A stretch of 64,000 nt of DNA from Arthrinium phaeospermum (taxonomy: Eukaryota; Ascomycota; Sordariomycetes; Amphisphaeriales; Apiosporaceae): contig QYRS01000011.1 in the NCBI GenBank assembly GCA_006503535.1, forward strand, positions 2,108,001 through 2,172,000, written 5' to 3'. The position numbers and the translations under genes are program-made. Positions 47,544 through 58,274 of this stretch are shown piece after piece; position 1 is the stretch's first letter, and each line of letters begins with the position of its first letter. The notes below the pieces were generated by a model, which was not told the origin of the DNA, made no database searches, and saw nothing but the letters and a program-made list of their open reading frames with translations.

Positions 47544-48908
47544 ATGGACCGAAATAACCAAGAGGAAGTGCTAGTCCTGCCCCTCGTTGTGGGTGGCGAG
47601 CCTCTCAACCCATTGGAGGGCTTCAATTTCGACCGCGACAAAGTCAGTACAATTCCAGTCATGGCTAAGTTTCCACACCAACAACCTTCAGTAAAGTGAA
47701 ACTCAAAGCTACTGTATTTGGCTGATTACGATGGTGGGGTTTAGATATTCGCCTGGATCGATGACGTCGCCGCTAGGGCTGAGGCACCACCCGACAGAAC
47801 GAACCCTCCCGTCCAAATCGATGCAGATACAATCTATTATATGAAAGAATTCATTCATGATATTGCGTAGGTTGTCAACGACTTTCTCCCTAGCGTGACA
47901 CTTTTCTTTTACAAAATATATCAAGGGTCGCTCAGCATAGGAAATCCTTATCACTACAATCTTCAGAGTTTCACCCTGCTAACCCGGGTTTTATCCAAGT
48001 CTTGAAGGTAGACAATACAAAGGCGGGCGTAAAGCTGGTAACAGTCTCGGCCCATCCCATCACTTCTTCCGTTCCCTAGAAGAGGGCACCGGGAAGAAAA
48101 CATTTAAAATCCTCAACTGGGAATGGGAAAAGCTTCAGTTTCGCAACCTGTACGATGTCTTGGGCGCGTATCTCATGGTAGTCGGCCAAGTCCAAGACCG
48201 CTCGACAAAGCGCAACTTCTTCCTCCCCCTGACGGCCATGTATGCCAAGTGGTGCTCTGTCCTTGGTGGCCATCCGGACGGGAAGGAACCTCCACTTAAT
48301 GCGCCTAACCGTCCCGGGGATTGGCCACCCGTGTTTCAATGTACCTGGCTGGCTCCCGGGGTCGTTACAAAAGGCCCTTTCCCCTTCCGCTTCTGTCTGG
48401 GTGCCACCCTTCGAGGCTGCGACTTTAACAATAATGTTCCGGGTATCGAGTGGGAATGGTGTGACAAACTGCGGGATGCGCGTCTAGACATGCTCCGTAC
48501 AGCGCAGGCATTCGATGCAAAATTTGATACGGACGGCAAGCCACTGGAAGACCCGAAAGCCATCGGTAATAGTACTCGTTGGGGGAACTGTGCAGAAGCC
48601 TACCCGTTCGCTGCAATCTTCAGGTATGTTTAGTTTCTCTTTTGTCGCCCTGTGATATCCTCACGACGACTCGCGTAGTACCTTGCTGATAGACACATGA
48701 CAGACAGGTTGATGATTGGAAGGGTGTGAATGGGTTGGCTCTCAGCAGAGCATTCTTCCCCAAATGCGACGCCTATGACTTCTCGGTTATAAGTGATTGT
48801 TTGCAGGGGCCCTGTGGCAACTGCAAGTATATGCTCAAGAAACGTTGGGCAGTCGAGAGATACGAAGACCTGGAAGATAACTGGAGTTCATGGGGCAATA
48901 TGAGATGA
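47544..48908 (+). CDS. Deaminase-fold protein with CAE...PCxxC zinc motif
   Basis: Four exons: 47544-47642, 47745-47866, 48000-48623 and 48704-48908, phases 0, 2 and 2, giving 349 aa. The third exon uses an acceptor downstream of a GCTAAC branch; other joins hit stops. The C-terminal part has the two zinc half-sites of the cytidine-deaminase fold. WGNCAEAYPF has C271, E273 as ligand and proton shuttle, and GPCGNCKYML has C319 and C322, about 45 residues later. The N-terminal 200 residues are alpha/beta-like and unassigned. Family knowledge: fungi carry several lineages of such deaminases related to bacterial toxin-system deaminases. The substrate (free nucleoside, RNA or DNA) cannot be told. 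No signal peptide. Confidence 0.68.
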
Positions 48909-49325
48909 TAAATGTGTAAGCGCCTAATTTTCCCAAATGTCCTAATCAGAGACATGTACGGTTTACACGTATTTAAAACCTCATTTTATTCCGTCGACTG
49001 TAATTGCATTGGGCAGTCATATGGTTGACACTGCTAGTATATCTAGATTATATTGAAATGTTGCATAACACATGCAAACCCCCGAGGTTGATGTCGCATA
49101 GTTCCGTGCCTACAATAAGAGGCGGCCCGACTCTTGGTTACGTGTGTGAGCCAGATATGCACGGAGACATATTTCATTTAACGAACTCTTATGAAAAGAA
49201 ACAAAAAGGATGTCAACCTCCGTATAACCTGTGATATTGTACAACCATACTATACCTGAATGAATCCCGGCTCTCCCTTGGCGTCTGTCCAAGGTATGGT
49301 TGCTATAAAGGTTATCATAATTAGT
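48909..49325. other. Convergent 3' region of two deaminase-like genes
   Basis: 417 bp, AT-rich, with only untranslated or terminator sequence seen. Confidence 0.4.
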
Positions 49326-51101
49326 TTATTGCAACACCGCACCGCCATCATCCCCAGAATCATCATCGTCGTTATCCGACTCAATGCTGACAACACCGAT
49401 TGCGTCAACGGTTGTGCCTACTGAGGCATCAGGGTCAACAGCTCCAGGTACAGAACTACTCGTGACACCGTCGCCCGTGATCGCTGAATCTCCATCGACA
49501 GGAGACCGCCATCGCCCAGGGTCTGTGGTTCCATTTGTGGTAGTGTCGGGGATATCGGCATTGTGGATCGAATGCACACTGTTGCTACTAATGCTGTGTA
49601 CCGTATCAGAAGAGTCCGACTCGTTGCCCTCGGCGTCGGGGTGCGGAGGACCTAAGGTAATGTGAGACACAGATCGCCAGGACACAGGTATCATAGGGAC
49701 AGACTCACCAATATTGAGATTCCCCATTTGATCCTCAAGAGGCCTGTCAGAGAAGATCGAGGGGGTAATGCCAGTGGTCGAGTCTGGGTGGAACCCCATG
49801 TCTGTCACCTTCCTCTCGATCTGGTTCAGGGCCTCCTTGCGAATCGTCTCCACCATGTGGTTGAGGATATCCCGCTGGTGCGGGTACCGGAACGCGTCGC
49901 GGTCGCCGTCCGGGATCAAGGGCGGGCCCCAGTTGAGCCAGATCTTCTGGTGCGAGCGAGGCTCCTCGGGGACGGCCGGGTGGGCTTGGAAGTAGAGGTG
50001 GCAACAATAACACGCGGGTTTACTGCAGGCGATGCTCCGGTCGTTGAAGGCGAACCGCAGGCCGTTCTCGTAGAAGTGTTCCAGGACCTGGACCTCGCAG
50101 TGTACGCTGGGGCAAAAGTCCTCTTTTGCGTAAGTGGCCCGGATCTTGTCGCCGATCCGAAGTTTCTGGTCCATGAACGTCATCGCTTCTTGGTACATCT
50201 TCATCTTGGCTTTGTTAGAGCCACCCATGCGATTCATTATTGAGGACGGGGTGACTTTGCCGTTGGGGGCTGGAGGTGGGACGCTCTCAGGGGTGACAAC
50301 CTTCTTGACCGTGGAGACTCCTTCGTCAAAGATGTTCTGATGCCTCCTGGCGTCCAGGATGACCATCTTGGGCGCTCTTACGTGACTTGCTAGACGCCCC
50401 AGGAAATGTCTCAATCCGACGTATGTCTTTACCAGCGTGCTCTGGTGCGACTCGTCGTCGGCGGGACGGCCTCGGGTCGTAATCAGTCTCATCTTGTCCG
50501 ACTTTCTCTGGTCATAAGCCAGATGGCATACGTCAATAGGGGTCTGGCCATGAAACCCCAGCAGCCAGTCCGCAAGGGCTTGGTCTATTGCACAATTCAG
50601 CAACAGCACATGCATACTCTGAAGAGGAGTGTGATTTAAGCACTAACCGGAATCTGATCTTGGGTATGCCAGGCTGCTGATCGCGGCAGTAATAAAGTTC
50701 TCCAGAAAGCGTTGTTCTTTCTTAATCCGAGCTTTCGCGAAGTCAATGCATTGTTCAACGAACTGTATTTCAGTGAACTCAGGCGCGTCTCTAATGACGC
50801 GGCGTATATTCACAATGCTGGATTCAAGGAATGGTTGCATCTTGGCAAGCTTGGATGCACCATTGGAGGCGATCCAGAAGACGTAGCCAGTATCCAACCC
50901 TTCCAGGGCCAGAGCCGCAGTACTCGAACCGCCTTTGTCATAATCGCAGAGATAGGCCAGGTTCTCAAGGAGCCGCCGACGAGACTGATCCGACGGGTCA
51001 GCCGACCTTGGGACCACTGTGTGTTTCCCCCTGGTCTGGCCGAGCACGTGAAGAACTCGGAGTGGCTCATAGAACCTTCTGATCAACTTCGGGTACCCCA
51101 T
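49326..51101 (-). CDS. OTT_1508-type deaminase-like protein
   Basis: Three exons: 51101-50648, 50584-49709 and 49651-49326, giving 551 aa. Intron 1 uses GTTAGT, branch TGCTGAAT and acceptor CAATAG. Intron 2 (57 nt, GTGAGT..CTTAG) is in frame and could be retained. Zinc ligands of the deaminase fold are visible as VHCEVQVLEHF (H313, E315) and KPACYCCHLYF (C343 and C346, PxCxxC). This is the arrangement of the fungal OTT_1508-like deaminase family. The N-terminal ~250 residues are helical, and the C-terminal ~130 are disordered and Ser/Thr/Asp-rich, ending in an Asp-rich tail. It is convergent with the other deaminase-like gene and divergent from zinc-finger gene 1. Substrate unknown; nuclear or cytosolic. 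Confidence 0.75.
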
Positions 51102-52165
51102 TCTTTGGGTGGAGGGCCCCTTTTTCTTGGCGGGTAGGCGAGCTTAGCTGGCGGGGATCGTCAATCACCCGCTGTCTCCTAGTGGCAGTAAGCTCGAGTG
51201 GAGGGAGTGATCCAGCAGGGGGCTCAACGTTGGAGCGAGGGCTGTGACCGGAATCAATTGAGTGCCCGAACAGTTGACAGGCTGTGATACTTGTAGTTGA
51301 AGTCTAATCGAGTAGGAAATGCTTGCAATATCTCGTCTTCCAAACGATGTCTCGAGCATGTAGCAGTCCGTTTTATGATGGAAAGAAAATTGAAGAGATT
51401 TTATCTCACCTATTTCCCATGCTACTTCCCCCATTCCCGCTGCCAATCAAACTCGCAGCTTGTCGTACGAGTTGGAGTCGGCACAGCCCGCGACCCGAAC
51501 CAACGACCCTGCAGCCCAAAAGTCAGCCTGAACACCCCAAGCTCGGTCTGCAGTGGCCTCACCAGTGGCCCGTCCAGAAGTGGAAAAACAGGGACATAAA
51601 TCCTTCGAGTTTCCATTCCCAGCGTTACAGTCAGCCTGCTTCCGCGTGCCGCATACGCCGGTGTGGGTGGAGAATACCCGACGAATGAGCCGATGCCAAG
51701 ACGTCGCCGGCCTCCGGCGTCATTAGCTTCCCTAGGTGTTTCCGGCGGGCAAGACTCGGATGCGACACCGCCATCATAGTACTTTGTATGCCAAATGGCG
51801 CTGCACTGCGAGAGATATTGGCTGGTTTGGTGCGTCGCAGGACTCCCGCAGTCGCCGGATGTGTAGATGCTGCTTTGCGCCCGGTGCCTGGCCTCACTTA
51901 CGTTATCGGGGTAAAAAAGCAGTTGCGATGTGGAAACGGGAAGAAGTGTAGGGAATGATGTCGGCTCCTCGAGATTTATGTCAGTTTCCGGGTGTGAAGG
52001 TAGAACTTCATTGCTGTCTGGTGGGCTGGAAGGGGTAGTTCAAATATGCCAGCGTTTGTCGCCTACTCTCCTGGCCAGAAGCGTTCTCAGTAGCAGCATT
52101 TCTCATCATTGAGCGCAATCTCCAGGCTAGCAAAGCAAGATAGATCGTTGATCACGCTTCATGTC
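51102..52165. other. Divergent intergenic region
   Basis: 1.06 kb promoter space between the OTT_1508-type gene (-) and zinc-finger gene 1 (+). No additional gene is supported. Confidence 0.45.
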
Positions 52166-53012
52166 ATGGAGTACTACGACTACAATGACTATGATGGGTC
52201 CGGAGACACGGGCGGTGATGGCTGGGGAGATGGCGACGGCATGGATCAGGGTGGTTATGGGATCATCCCCGATGAGGTCGCCCCTAACCCAGCGTCGCCA
52301 TACGCTGGCATCGATCCCGCAATCACCATGTTACCCGATCCAGGCATGGCGTACCCACATGCCAGCAGCAGCAGCTACGGCGTCGCGCAGAATGGTGTGG
52401 CCCCTCAATAGAGTGAGCCAGATACACAGGGTTGGAGCCCCTCTGGGGCACATATACCGGGGGCGTCAGCCTACGATCCGCAACCATCAACCTCATATTC
52501 TGCGACACCTGCCGTTCCTTCAGCCCAGCCGATGGCTTCCTACGAGCAGCAACCTCCCCAAGAGAGCTCCGGCGAGACGGGGCGTTACCGATTTGAAGAG
52601 GCGCCTATGCCATCTCTGGACGGGTACCCACGAGACCGCCACAACGAATACCGCTGCAACCGTTCGCACAAGGGCAAACCATGCGAGAAGCCGTTCAAGC
52701 GGAAGACGGAACTTCAGTAAGTTCCCATGATCTGCCAGATTAAGGTGCATACCACTGACCGCGTGGGTAAACAGGAAGCATCTCAAGACGCACGACAAGC
52801 CTGTCTACTGTCCTTTCTCCGACGACCCCGACTACCCCTGCTCCAAGCCCCGTGCAGCAGAGCAGAGGGACATGGAGCGACATGTAATCATCCACCATCC
52901 TGAATGGGCTAGACAGCATGGGCTCGAGGCAGAGACAGTACAATGCGCATGCGGGGAGAAGTTCACTCGGGGCGACAACTTCAAGCGACACCAGAAGAAA
53001 TGCAAGGCCTGA
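52166..53012 (+). CDS. C2H2-like zinc-finger protein 1, with in-frame TAG
   Basis: Exons 52166-52716 and 52775-53012 (donor GTAAGT, phase 2) form one frame of 262 codons, open except for a TAG at codon 82 (52409-52411). The frame before the stop is Asp/Gly/Tyr-rich and disordered (YYDYNDYDGSGD). After it the same frame continues, Pro/Ser-rich, into three Cys/His units: YRCNRS..C..LQKHLKTH, VYCPF..PCSK..MERHVIIHH and VQCACGEKFTRGDNFKRHQKKC. Spacing is irregular compared with classic C2H2, but paralogue 2 shares the whole layout. The protein is probably a nuclear DNA-binding factor. The stop could be a nonsense allele (CAG to TAG), an mRNA-editing site or a read-through codon. I saw no intron that removes it cleanly. 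Confidence 0.7.
52409..52411 (+). other. In-frame TAG in zinc-finger gene 1
   Basis: Context is CTCAATAGAGTGAG. CTC and GAG could pair to give a 4-nt AATA loop whose last A is the A of TAG. The same frame is open on both sides. UAG with the A in a hairpin loop matches known fungal A-to-I editing preference, giving UGG (Trp). A C-to-T change from CAG is equally compatible. Confidence 0.7.
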
Positions 53013-54512
53013 GAGGGGAGACTGTGGTTGGTACTGCTTGGGGGAGGGACTCCGACTTGGTCTAAGAGAATACGCGGTGGTACGTTACTGTTGGGAGATT
53101 GCCAGTCTGTTTCTTTGAAGCCACTCGTTTGCTTGTACTTCGGGAACCTAGGATACGGAGCGTTACGTTCACACCCCCCTTAATCTTTCTCAAGTTCTTT
53201 TATTTACTTACTACCGTTGCTTTCTCCTAAGATACTTCTCCATAAGTGTTGGTCTGGGAACAAGGACGTTGAGTTTGGTGACTTGAGGGTACATCCCAGT
53301 GACGTAACCACTTCTTGCATCAGACAGTCCACCGATCATTGATGAATCGACATATGCTTACTAGTTTACCATATACCTGCGCTTAGTGTAAGCAATTGAG
53401 GTCGTAAGGAGGTCTGCATGCTGGTGATTGTGAGATCTCCATTGCGTCCAGACTCCTCCTCACCTTGGGGTGTGCACACTCGTCATTTTCAGGGCAGTAC
53501 GGCAACAAACCACGGCACTTGTCAATTGCGAAGCTCGTTCAAGACCGTGATGTTTTCCCATTCTTTCTTTTTAGTCTCGATGGATTTTATGACAATCGCC
53601 AGATACGTTTTAATTCAGGGGTAGAAAGGAGCATGATGTAAAGCAAGAAAGTCACGTGCTGGCTCGTTTACCAATGAGGACTACAAACACAGATGGGGTG
53701 AATTGGTGGTCTCAATAGGTCCAGATCCGAGGCAGTTGCAAACAGGCAGTCATGCATGGCCGCGACCCAGCCAAATCTTGGGTTGCTCTGGGCTGACCTG
53801 TCAGCCCAGCTGCTTGCTCCAACACCGGTCTTGGCGGCCAATCACAGCCATCGTGGTCTCCATTAGTGGTAGGCCCCTTTCACATCCCACGAGGGACTCG
53901 CGGCTACGAGGTCTTCTTTCTGTGGATGATATCTGGATCGGTTCTTTTGCTTTCCATGACCCTGGTCTAGGTGACAGCCACCATGCTGATCTTCTCACTC
54001 CAACCGGAGGGCCCCCCACAGCCCGAGGCGGGAGGCCCACCGTCATCATGCAAGCTGGCCCTCGAGTGTGTGCGCACCCTAGAGTTGATGGTGTGCTACA
54101 AGACTCGTGTCTTTTCAATGTACCCAGGTTCTCGAGTACTTGTATTTCAAAGGGGCCCACCACGTTAGCCCGAGCCTTCTTTATTCATTTCCTTTTTCTC
54201 TTCTCCAGCCAGCTAGCCAGCCTACTTACCCTCCTGCGAGCTCCAGTCCCCGTCCTCCTGCAGTCATACCGGCCACACGGCGCTTCACCCTCGAGGATCT
54301 TTCGCTAAAGCCTCCCTGTCTTGGACGAACCTAGCGTCTTGTCGATGCAAGGTGTTGCCCCGTTGTGTCTCCACGTCGCTTACTCGCTTTCTGTCTAGCC
54401 TTCCACCTGGGTGGGCGATTGCTCCGCTAAACAAGCCTTCGCATCAAAACCTGAGCGCCATCAGATCACGAATTGCGACGGCACACATATTTCCGTGCCA
54501 CATCTGCCCGTC
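53013..54512. other. Intergenic between paired zinc-finger genes
   Basis: 1.5 kb with no supportable gene. A 201-codon open frame at 53703-54308 has random-looking composition and was rejected. The last ~250 bases, C/T-rich with CTTCTCCAGCC-type runs, look like a long leader. Confidence 0.5.
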
Positions 54513-55489
54513 ATGTACAGCAGAAACAGGGCCCAAGGGTGGGGCCAGAGTCCCGAGCGCTCCCTCGACTTCGAGGACGAATACGGTGGTACCCATGGCA
54601 TCGACCAAGCGATCACCCCAGGTGTCCATTGGGCTCCCAATGAAACACTCAGCGAGGATTCGAACCAGTACATTGATCCGTCTATGCTCGGTAACCCAAG
54701 CGGCAGTAGCCTCTCTGCCGAATATGCAGATGGCGATTTCGATTTCGAACTCATTCAGGACGACTCCGAGACCATCTCCACTTTGTAGAGCGGTTTTGAG
54801 GATGTGGCCAATATATCAGATCTGTGTCCCTCGCCGGATTTGCCATTCGATGCCACTTACTCGGTTAATTCTGACATTTCGATATCTTCTAACGATTCCC
54901 CAGCCAGTTTCTCTTTTGACATGGCCTCACCACCACAGTCTTTACTTTCAAACTCCCCATCAACCATGTGTCCAGTCTCAGTTTCCTCTCCGTCCTCCTC
55001 CAGCGAACACTCGGAAGCATCATCAACTAAGAAGCCCAGGAATAACAGCAGTAAAAACAGGGAAAAGAAGTACAAGGAGCTCGACCACATACTTACGACA
55101 GATGAATCCATGCGCATTCCCTCCGGCAAATATCGGTGCCCCTGGATCGAGAAAGGGGAAGCCTGCTCACACGAGGAGGACATCCCCAGGGACCTAAAGT
55201 ATGTGATAGCACCGCCCTCATTGCAGCAGCCATCCATATGATGTTAACGCTTGAAAGTAAGCACCTGAGAAAACACCAGAAGCCGGTTCTCTGCCCTCGC
55301 CGAGAGGACGCGCAGGCCCCGTGCATGGTGCGGGTGCCCCAGCAGCGCGACATGGGTCGCCACGTCCGAAGCCACCACACCAGCCGGAAGGGGACGGACA
55401 GCAAGTACAAGTGCAGGGTGTGCAAGAAGGGCTTCGCGCGGAAGGACCACCTGAAGAGGCATGTGGACAACGACATCTGTGGGAAGTGA
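54513..55489 (+). CDS. C2H2-like zinc-finger protein 2, with in-frame TAG
   Basis: Exons 54513-55198 and 55258-55489 (donor GTATGT, branch GTTAAC, acceptor GAAAG, phase 2) form one frame of 305 codons. It is open except for a TAG at codon 92 (54786-54788). The N-terminus is acidic and disordered (YADGDFDFELIQDDSE), like an activation region. After the stop a Ser-rich stretch leads to three Cys/His units: YRCPW..C..LNKHLRKH, VLCPR..PCMV..MGRHVRSHH and YKCRVCKKGFARKDHLKRH. These align unit by unit with gene 1, including KHL..H.KPV.CP and RDM.RHV..HH. A weak GTAACC donor near 54692 could in principle splice out the stop, but no convincing branch site accompanies it. The pair probably arose by duplication. 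Confidence 0.7.
54786..54788 (+). other. In-frame TAG in zinc-finger gene 2
   Basis: Context is CTCCACTTTGTAGAGCGG. CTC and GAG could pair with a 9-nt loop ending in the A of TAG. As in gene 1 the stop is followed by AG and a Ser codon. It is compatible with CAG-to-TAG mutation or with UAG-to-UGG editing. Confidence 0.68.
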
Positions 55490-56017
55490 GACTGTGCCTA
55501 AGGGAGGGAGGGTGTGAATCAAGGATACCTAACGACTGATATGACCATGTTCACTATGTTACGGCGTGGGAGGGTGGATCTATCGAGTTGCCCAGGGGGG
55601 ATACAAAAAGGGGGCCTGGTTGTTGCTGCATGTACTTTCCAACATATTGTATTCCATTTTCTTGTTTAGCCTTATTCAGTATGTTTTGTTTTCGTCCCTC
55701 GTTGGCTTGCATACATGCTGGTGGTGGTGTGGTGCGACGTTTTTCTGGCGCCTGTGTACCTCGGGTGGCCACGGTACATGACCCCCTGCCCACGCACTCC
55801 ATGCGCTGCCACCAAGGTGGCCAGGGGTCTGGCAGATGTCTAGCTTGCTCCCTCGCACATGCAGCGAGTCTACTTTCCTCCCTCGTTACTTGTCATTTCT
55901 TGATGACTGTCATGGTTTCGGACGAGTGTTAACAAACTGACAGTGGGTTCTTTCTCGATCGCTGTCTAACTTCCTCAACATGACTATTCTCCGCGTCGCT
56001 GACAATCCCGAGGCCAC
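55490..56017. other. Convergent 3' region
   Basis: Between zinc-finger gene 2 (+) and the aldolase-family gene (-). It contains T-rich runs and small GGTGGCC repeats. No gene was seen. Confidence 0.4.
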
Positions 56018-56968
56018 TTAAGCCAGACTCTCTTCAATCTTGGCCACCTCCGCCATGCCCGACCTACACGCCTCCTTCGCCGCCGCCCCCGCCTCCAAGT
56101 ACGGTCGCCGCGGCCTCATCTTCTTTTCCGCGTCCTCAATACCCGCCTTGGGCGCCGTGTAGATCGCCGCCGCATACTTGACGCTCGCGATGCCGCTCTT
56201 GCACGGCTGCTCCGCGAGGCTCTGCCGCTGCTGCAGCGCGAGCGCCTCCTCGTGCTTCCCCGCCCGCCACAGCCGGTAGATCTCGACCACGACGCGCGGG
56301 AACACGTTGCCGAACGCGCAGATGCACCCGGCGCTCCCGCTCGCGAGCCCGCCCAGCAGAAAATCGCTCTGCCCGCCGAACGTCGCGAACGCCTCCGTCG
56401 GCAGCACGGCCGCGAGCCGCGTCACCTTGGCGACCGAGCCGCACGTCAGCTTGACGCCGACGATCTTGGCGGGGTGGCGCTGGGCCAGGCGGGCGATGGT
56501 GGCCGAGTCGAGGTCGATGCCGTTGCAGACGCCGGGGAAGTTGTAGATGACGAGGGGCAGGCGGGACTTGGCGGCGACCTCGTCGAAGAAGCCCTCGATC
56601 ACGGCGGGGGTCGTGGCTTTGCCGAAGTAGGCTGGCGGCAGCAGGAGGCCGTAGTTGGCGCCCGCTTCGACGGCGTCGTCGATGAATTGGAGGACTTGGC
56701 GCGTGCTGTGGCCTGAGACGCCGACCAGCAAGGGGTAGTCGGGCCCCACCGCTTCGCGAGCCAGGCGGACCAGCTGGGTGCGCTCCTCGCGCGTCAGCAG
56801 GAAGGTCTCGGCGTTGGTGCCCAGGATCACCAGGCCCGTCAGGCCCGTCGAGGCTAGGTACTTGTAGTACTTGGACTGGTCCTCGGGGAGCAGCTCGTCC
56901 GTGTCCGGTTCGAAGAGGGTCACGGCGGGGACCCAGATGCCGGGCTGGGGGACTGTGGGGATGGTCAT
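56018..56968 (-). CDS. DHDPS / 4-hydroxy-2-oxoglutarate aldolase family protein
   Basis: Single-exon frame of 316 aa from the ATG at 56968; codons further upstream in frame are not ATG. It is an (alpha/beta)8 class I aldolase/lyase of the DapA superfamily, in which a lysine forms a Schiff base with a 2-oxo acid. Visible landmarks are LVILGTNAET (the GTTGE-type pyruvate loop), IYNFPG with the catalytic Tyr near 143, and VGVKLTCGS with the Schiff-base Lys near 171. The spacing is right for the family (Tyr and Lys 28 residues apart). Fungal members act in sugar-acid catabolism or as 4-hydroxy-2-oxoglutarate aldolases. Lysine biosynthesis is not expected, since fungi use the aminoadipate route. 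Very high GC at third positions marks it as well expressed or old. It is cytosolic or mitochondrial, with no clear presequence. Confidence 0.87.
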   Translation of the reverse strand: MTIPTVPQPGIWVPAVTLFEPDTDELLPEDQSKYYKYLASTGLTGLVILGTNAETFLLTREERTQLVRLAREAVGPDYPLLVGVSGHSTRQVLQFIDDAVEAGANYGLLLPPAYFGKATTPAVIEGFFDEVAAKSRLPLVIYNFPGVCNGIDLDSATIARLAQRHPAKIVGVKLTCGSVAKVTRLAAVLPTEAFATFGGQSDFLLGGLASGSAGCICAFGNVFPRVVVEIYRLWRAGKHEEALALQQRQSLAEQPCKSGIASVKYAAAIYTAPKAGIEDAEKKMRPRRPYLEAGAAAKEACRSGMAEVAKIEESLA

Positions 56969-58274
56969 GGTAGCGGATGGTGGGGGTGGGGTTGAAGTAG
57001 GTTTGATGAGGGACGTCAATCAACAAACACTACGATAAGCAGTTCGAATTGAACTAACATCGAGGACGCAATCGTTTGCGTAAGATAGTAGAGGGACTGT
57101 TTGTGCAGATGCCTTCTCAGCATTCTGTGTCACCTCATCTTGTCCATTTCTCCTCACAAAATCTCAAGTGCCCCTTCCAGGCGGCTGTCGAGCATTGGCA
57201 CATCATAAGTGGATCCCCAATGCTCCACTTCTCGGCCACCATTGACACGATCGGATTCAAACATTTACCCCGTCGGCCTTTTTCTTCACGACACCCGACT
57301 ATGTGTGTGGATTCAGCTGCTTCCATAGACAACCGACTATGCAGACTATACAGAGTATCGATGTTATAATGTCACGGCGTCAGGTCAGTACCCTAGCCAA
57401 GTCGACCGAACCCCTCCCAACCAAGCGAAAGAACGAGGTTGTCAAGTCAGCGTCTTGACCGTCCACGAGAGCTTACCACCCTCCCCCCTTCTCTTACCGA
57501 TGACAATTTATGAAGTAATAGTTCGTCAGATGTCAGAAAATGCCGCATTTCCCACCTCGGCCTCCTATTTCCGTTTCTGTCTCCATTCCCGTCACGGCCT
57601 GTCCCGTCACGGGCTGGGCCGCCGCCAAGCACGCGAGATGCGCGCTTATCTTTGCTTGAGATTACCCCACAGGAGGCAGTTCTGTGCATGAGGCCAGCTC
57701 GGCGTCGCTGAGTGGCCTCCGCCTCTTTTCGGGCGAGCGACTTGCAGTGTATATTAGCGAGACTTTCCCCTTTCAGGAGACCACCCCGACGGCAAGATAC
57801 GAACCGCTCCGCGATCTCACACACTATGCATATCAAGCTGGAAAAGACGCAAATGAGAACTAGATGTGCTGTGGGTATCCAGTCAAGAATTCCCACATCA
57901 CCAGCGGTTGCAGCTTCGGCCGATTGGGGATGCATGGAGGCTCCATCTATCAAGGCTATCAGGTTTGGGGTCATACCGTAACATCAGTGTTTACTTATCA
58001 TTCTTCGATATAAAATGCTTTCCCTTTTGCAGTGACTATAACTATCAGGGTTGGACTCGCTTGTATATCACTCTTACCTTGGGAGGAATTACCAACACGA
58101 CTTCACCTTCCGAAAGTTGAGTTCTGGGACCGACTTTCACGCCCATTTTCTTTCCGTCTTTCATACCCTTTCGCGACTACTTGGTGCCACATCGGCGGTC
58201 ATATAGAATCAGAAACGAGAAATCCATAAGATTTACTTCGACTACACTCGGTACATAACATCAAGTCATACGCA
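56969..58274. other. Divergent intergenic region
   Basis: 1.3 kb between the aldolase-family gene (-) and the DUF2235 gene (+). A short tandem CCCGTCACGG-type duplication lies near 57585-57620. No gene was supported. Confidence 0.45.

Noticed and set aside
47867..47999. Earlier acceptors (CATAG, CTTCAG) for intron 2 of deaminase-like gene 1
   Set aside because: They meet a TAA in the frame needed downstream. Only the CCAAG acceptor after the GCTAAC branch keeps the frame open.
53703..54308. 201-codon plus-strand frame between the zinc-finger genes
   Set aside because: Amino-acid composition is random-looking, there is no domain, and it overlaps the presumed leader of zinc-finger gene 2.
54786..54820. 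35-nt GT-AG intron that would remove the TAG in zinc-finger gene 2
   Set aside because: It is too short and leaves the downstream sequence out of frame with the finger domain.
54352..55197. 281-codon plus-strand frame overlapping zinc-finger gene 2
   Set aside because: It is the alternative frame of a Ser-rich coding region (Ser read as His/Leu/Arg/Pro). The other frame carries the conserved fingers.
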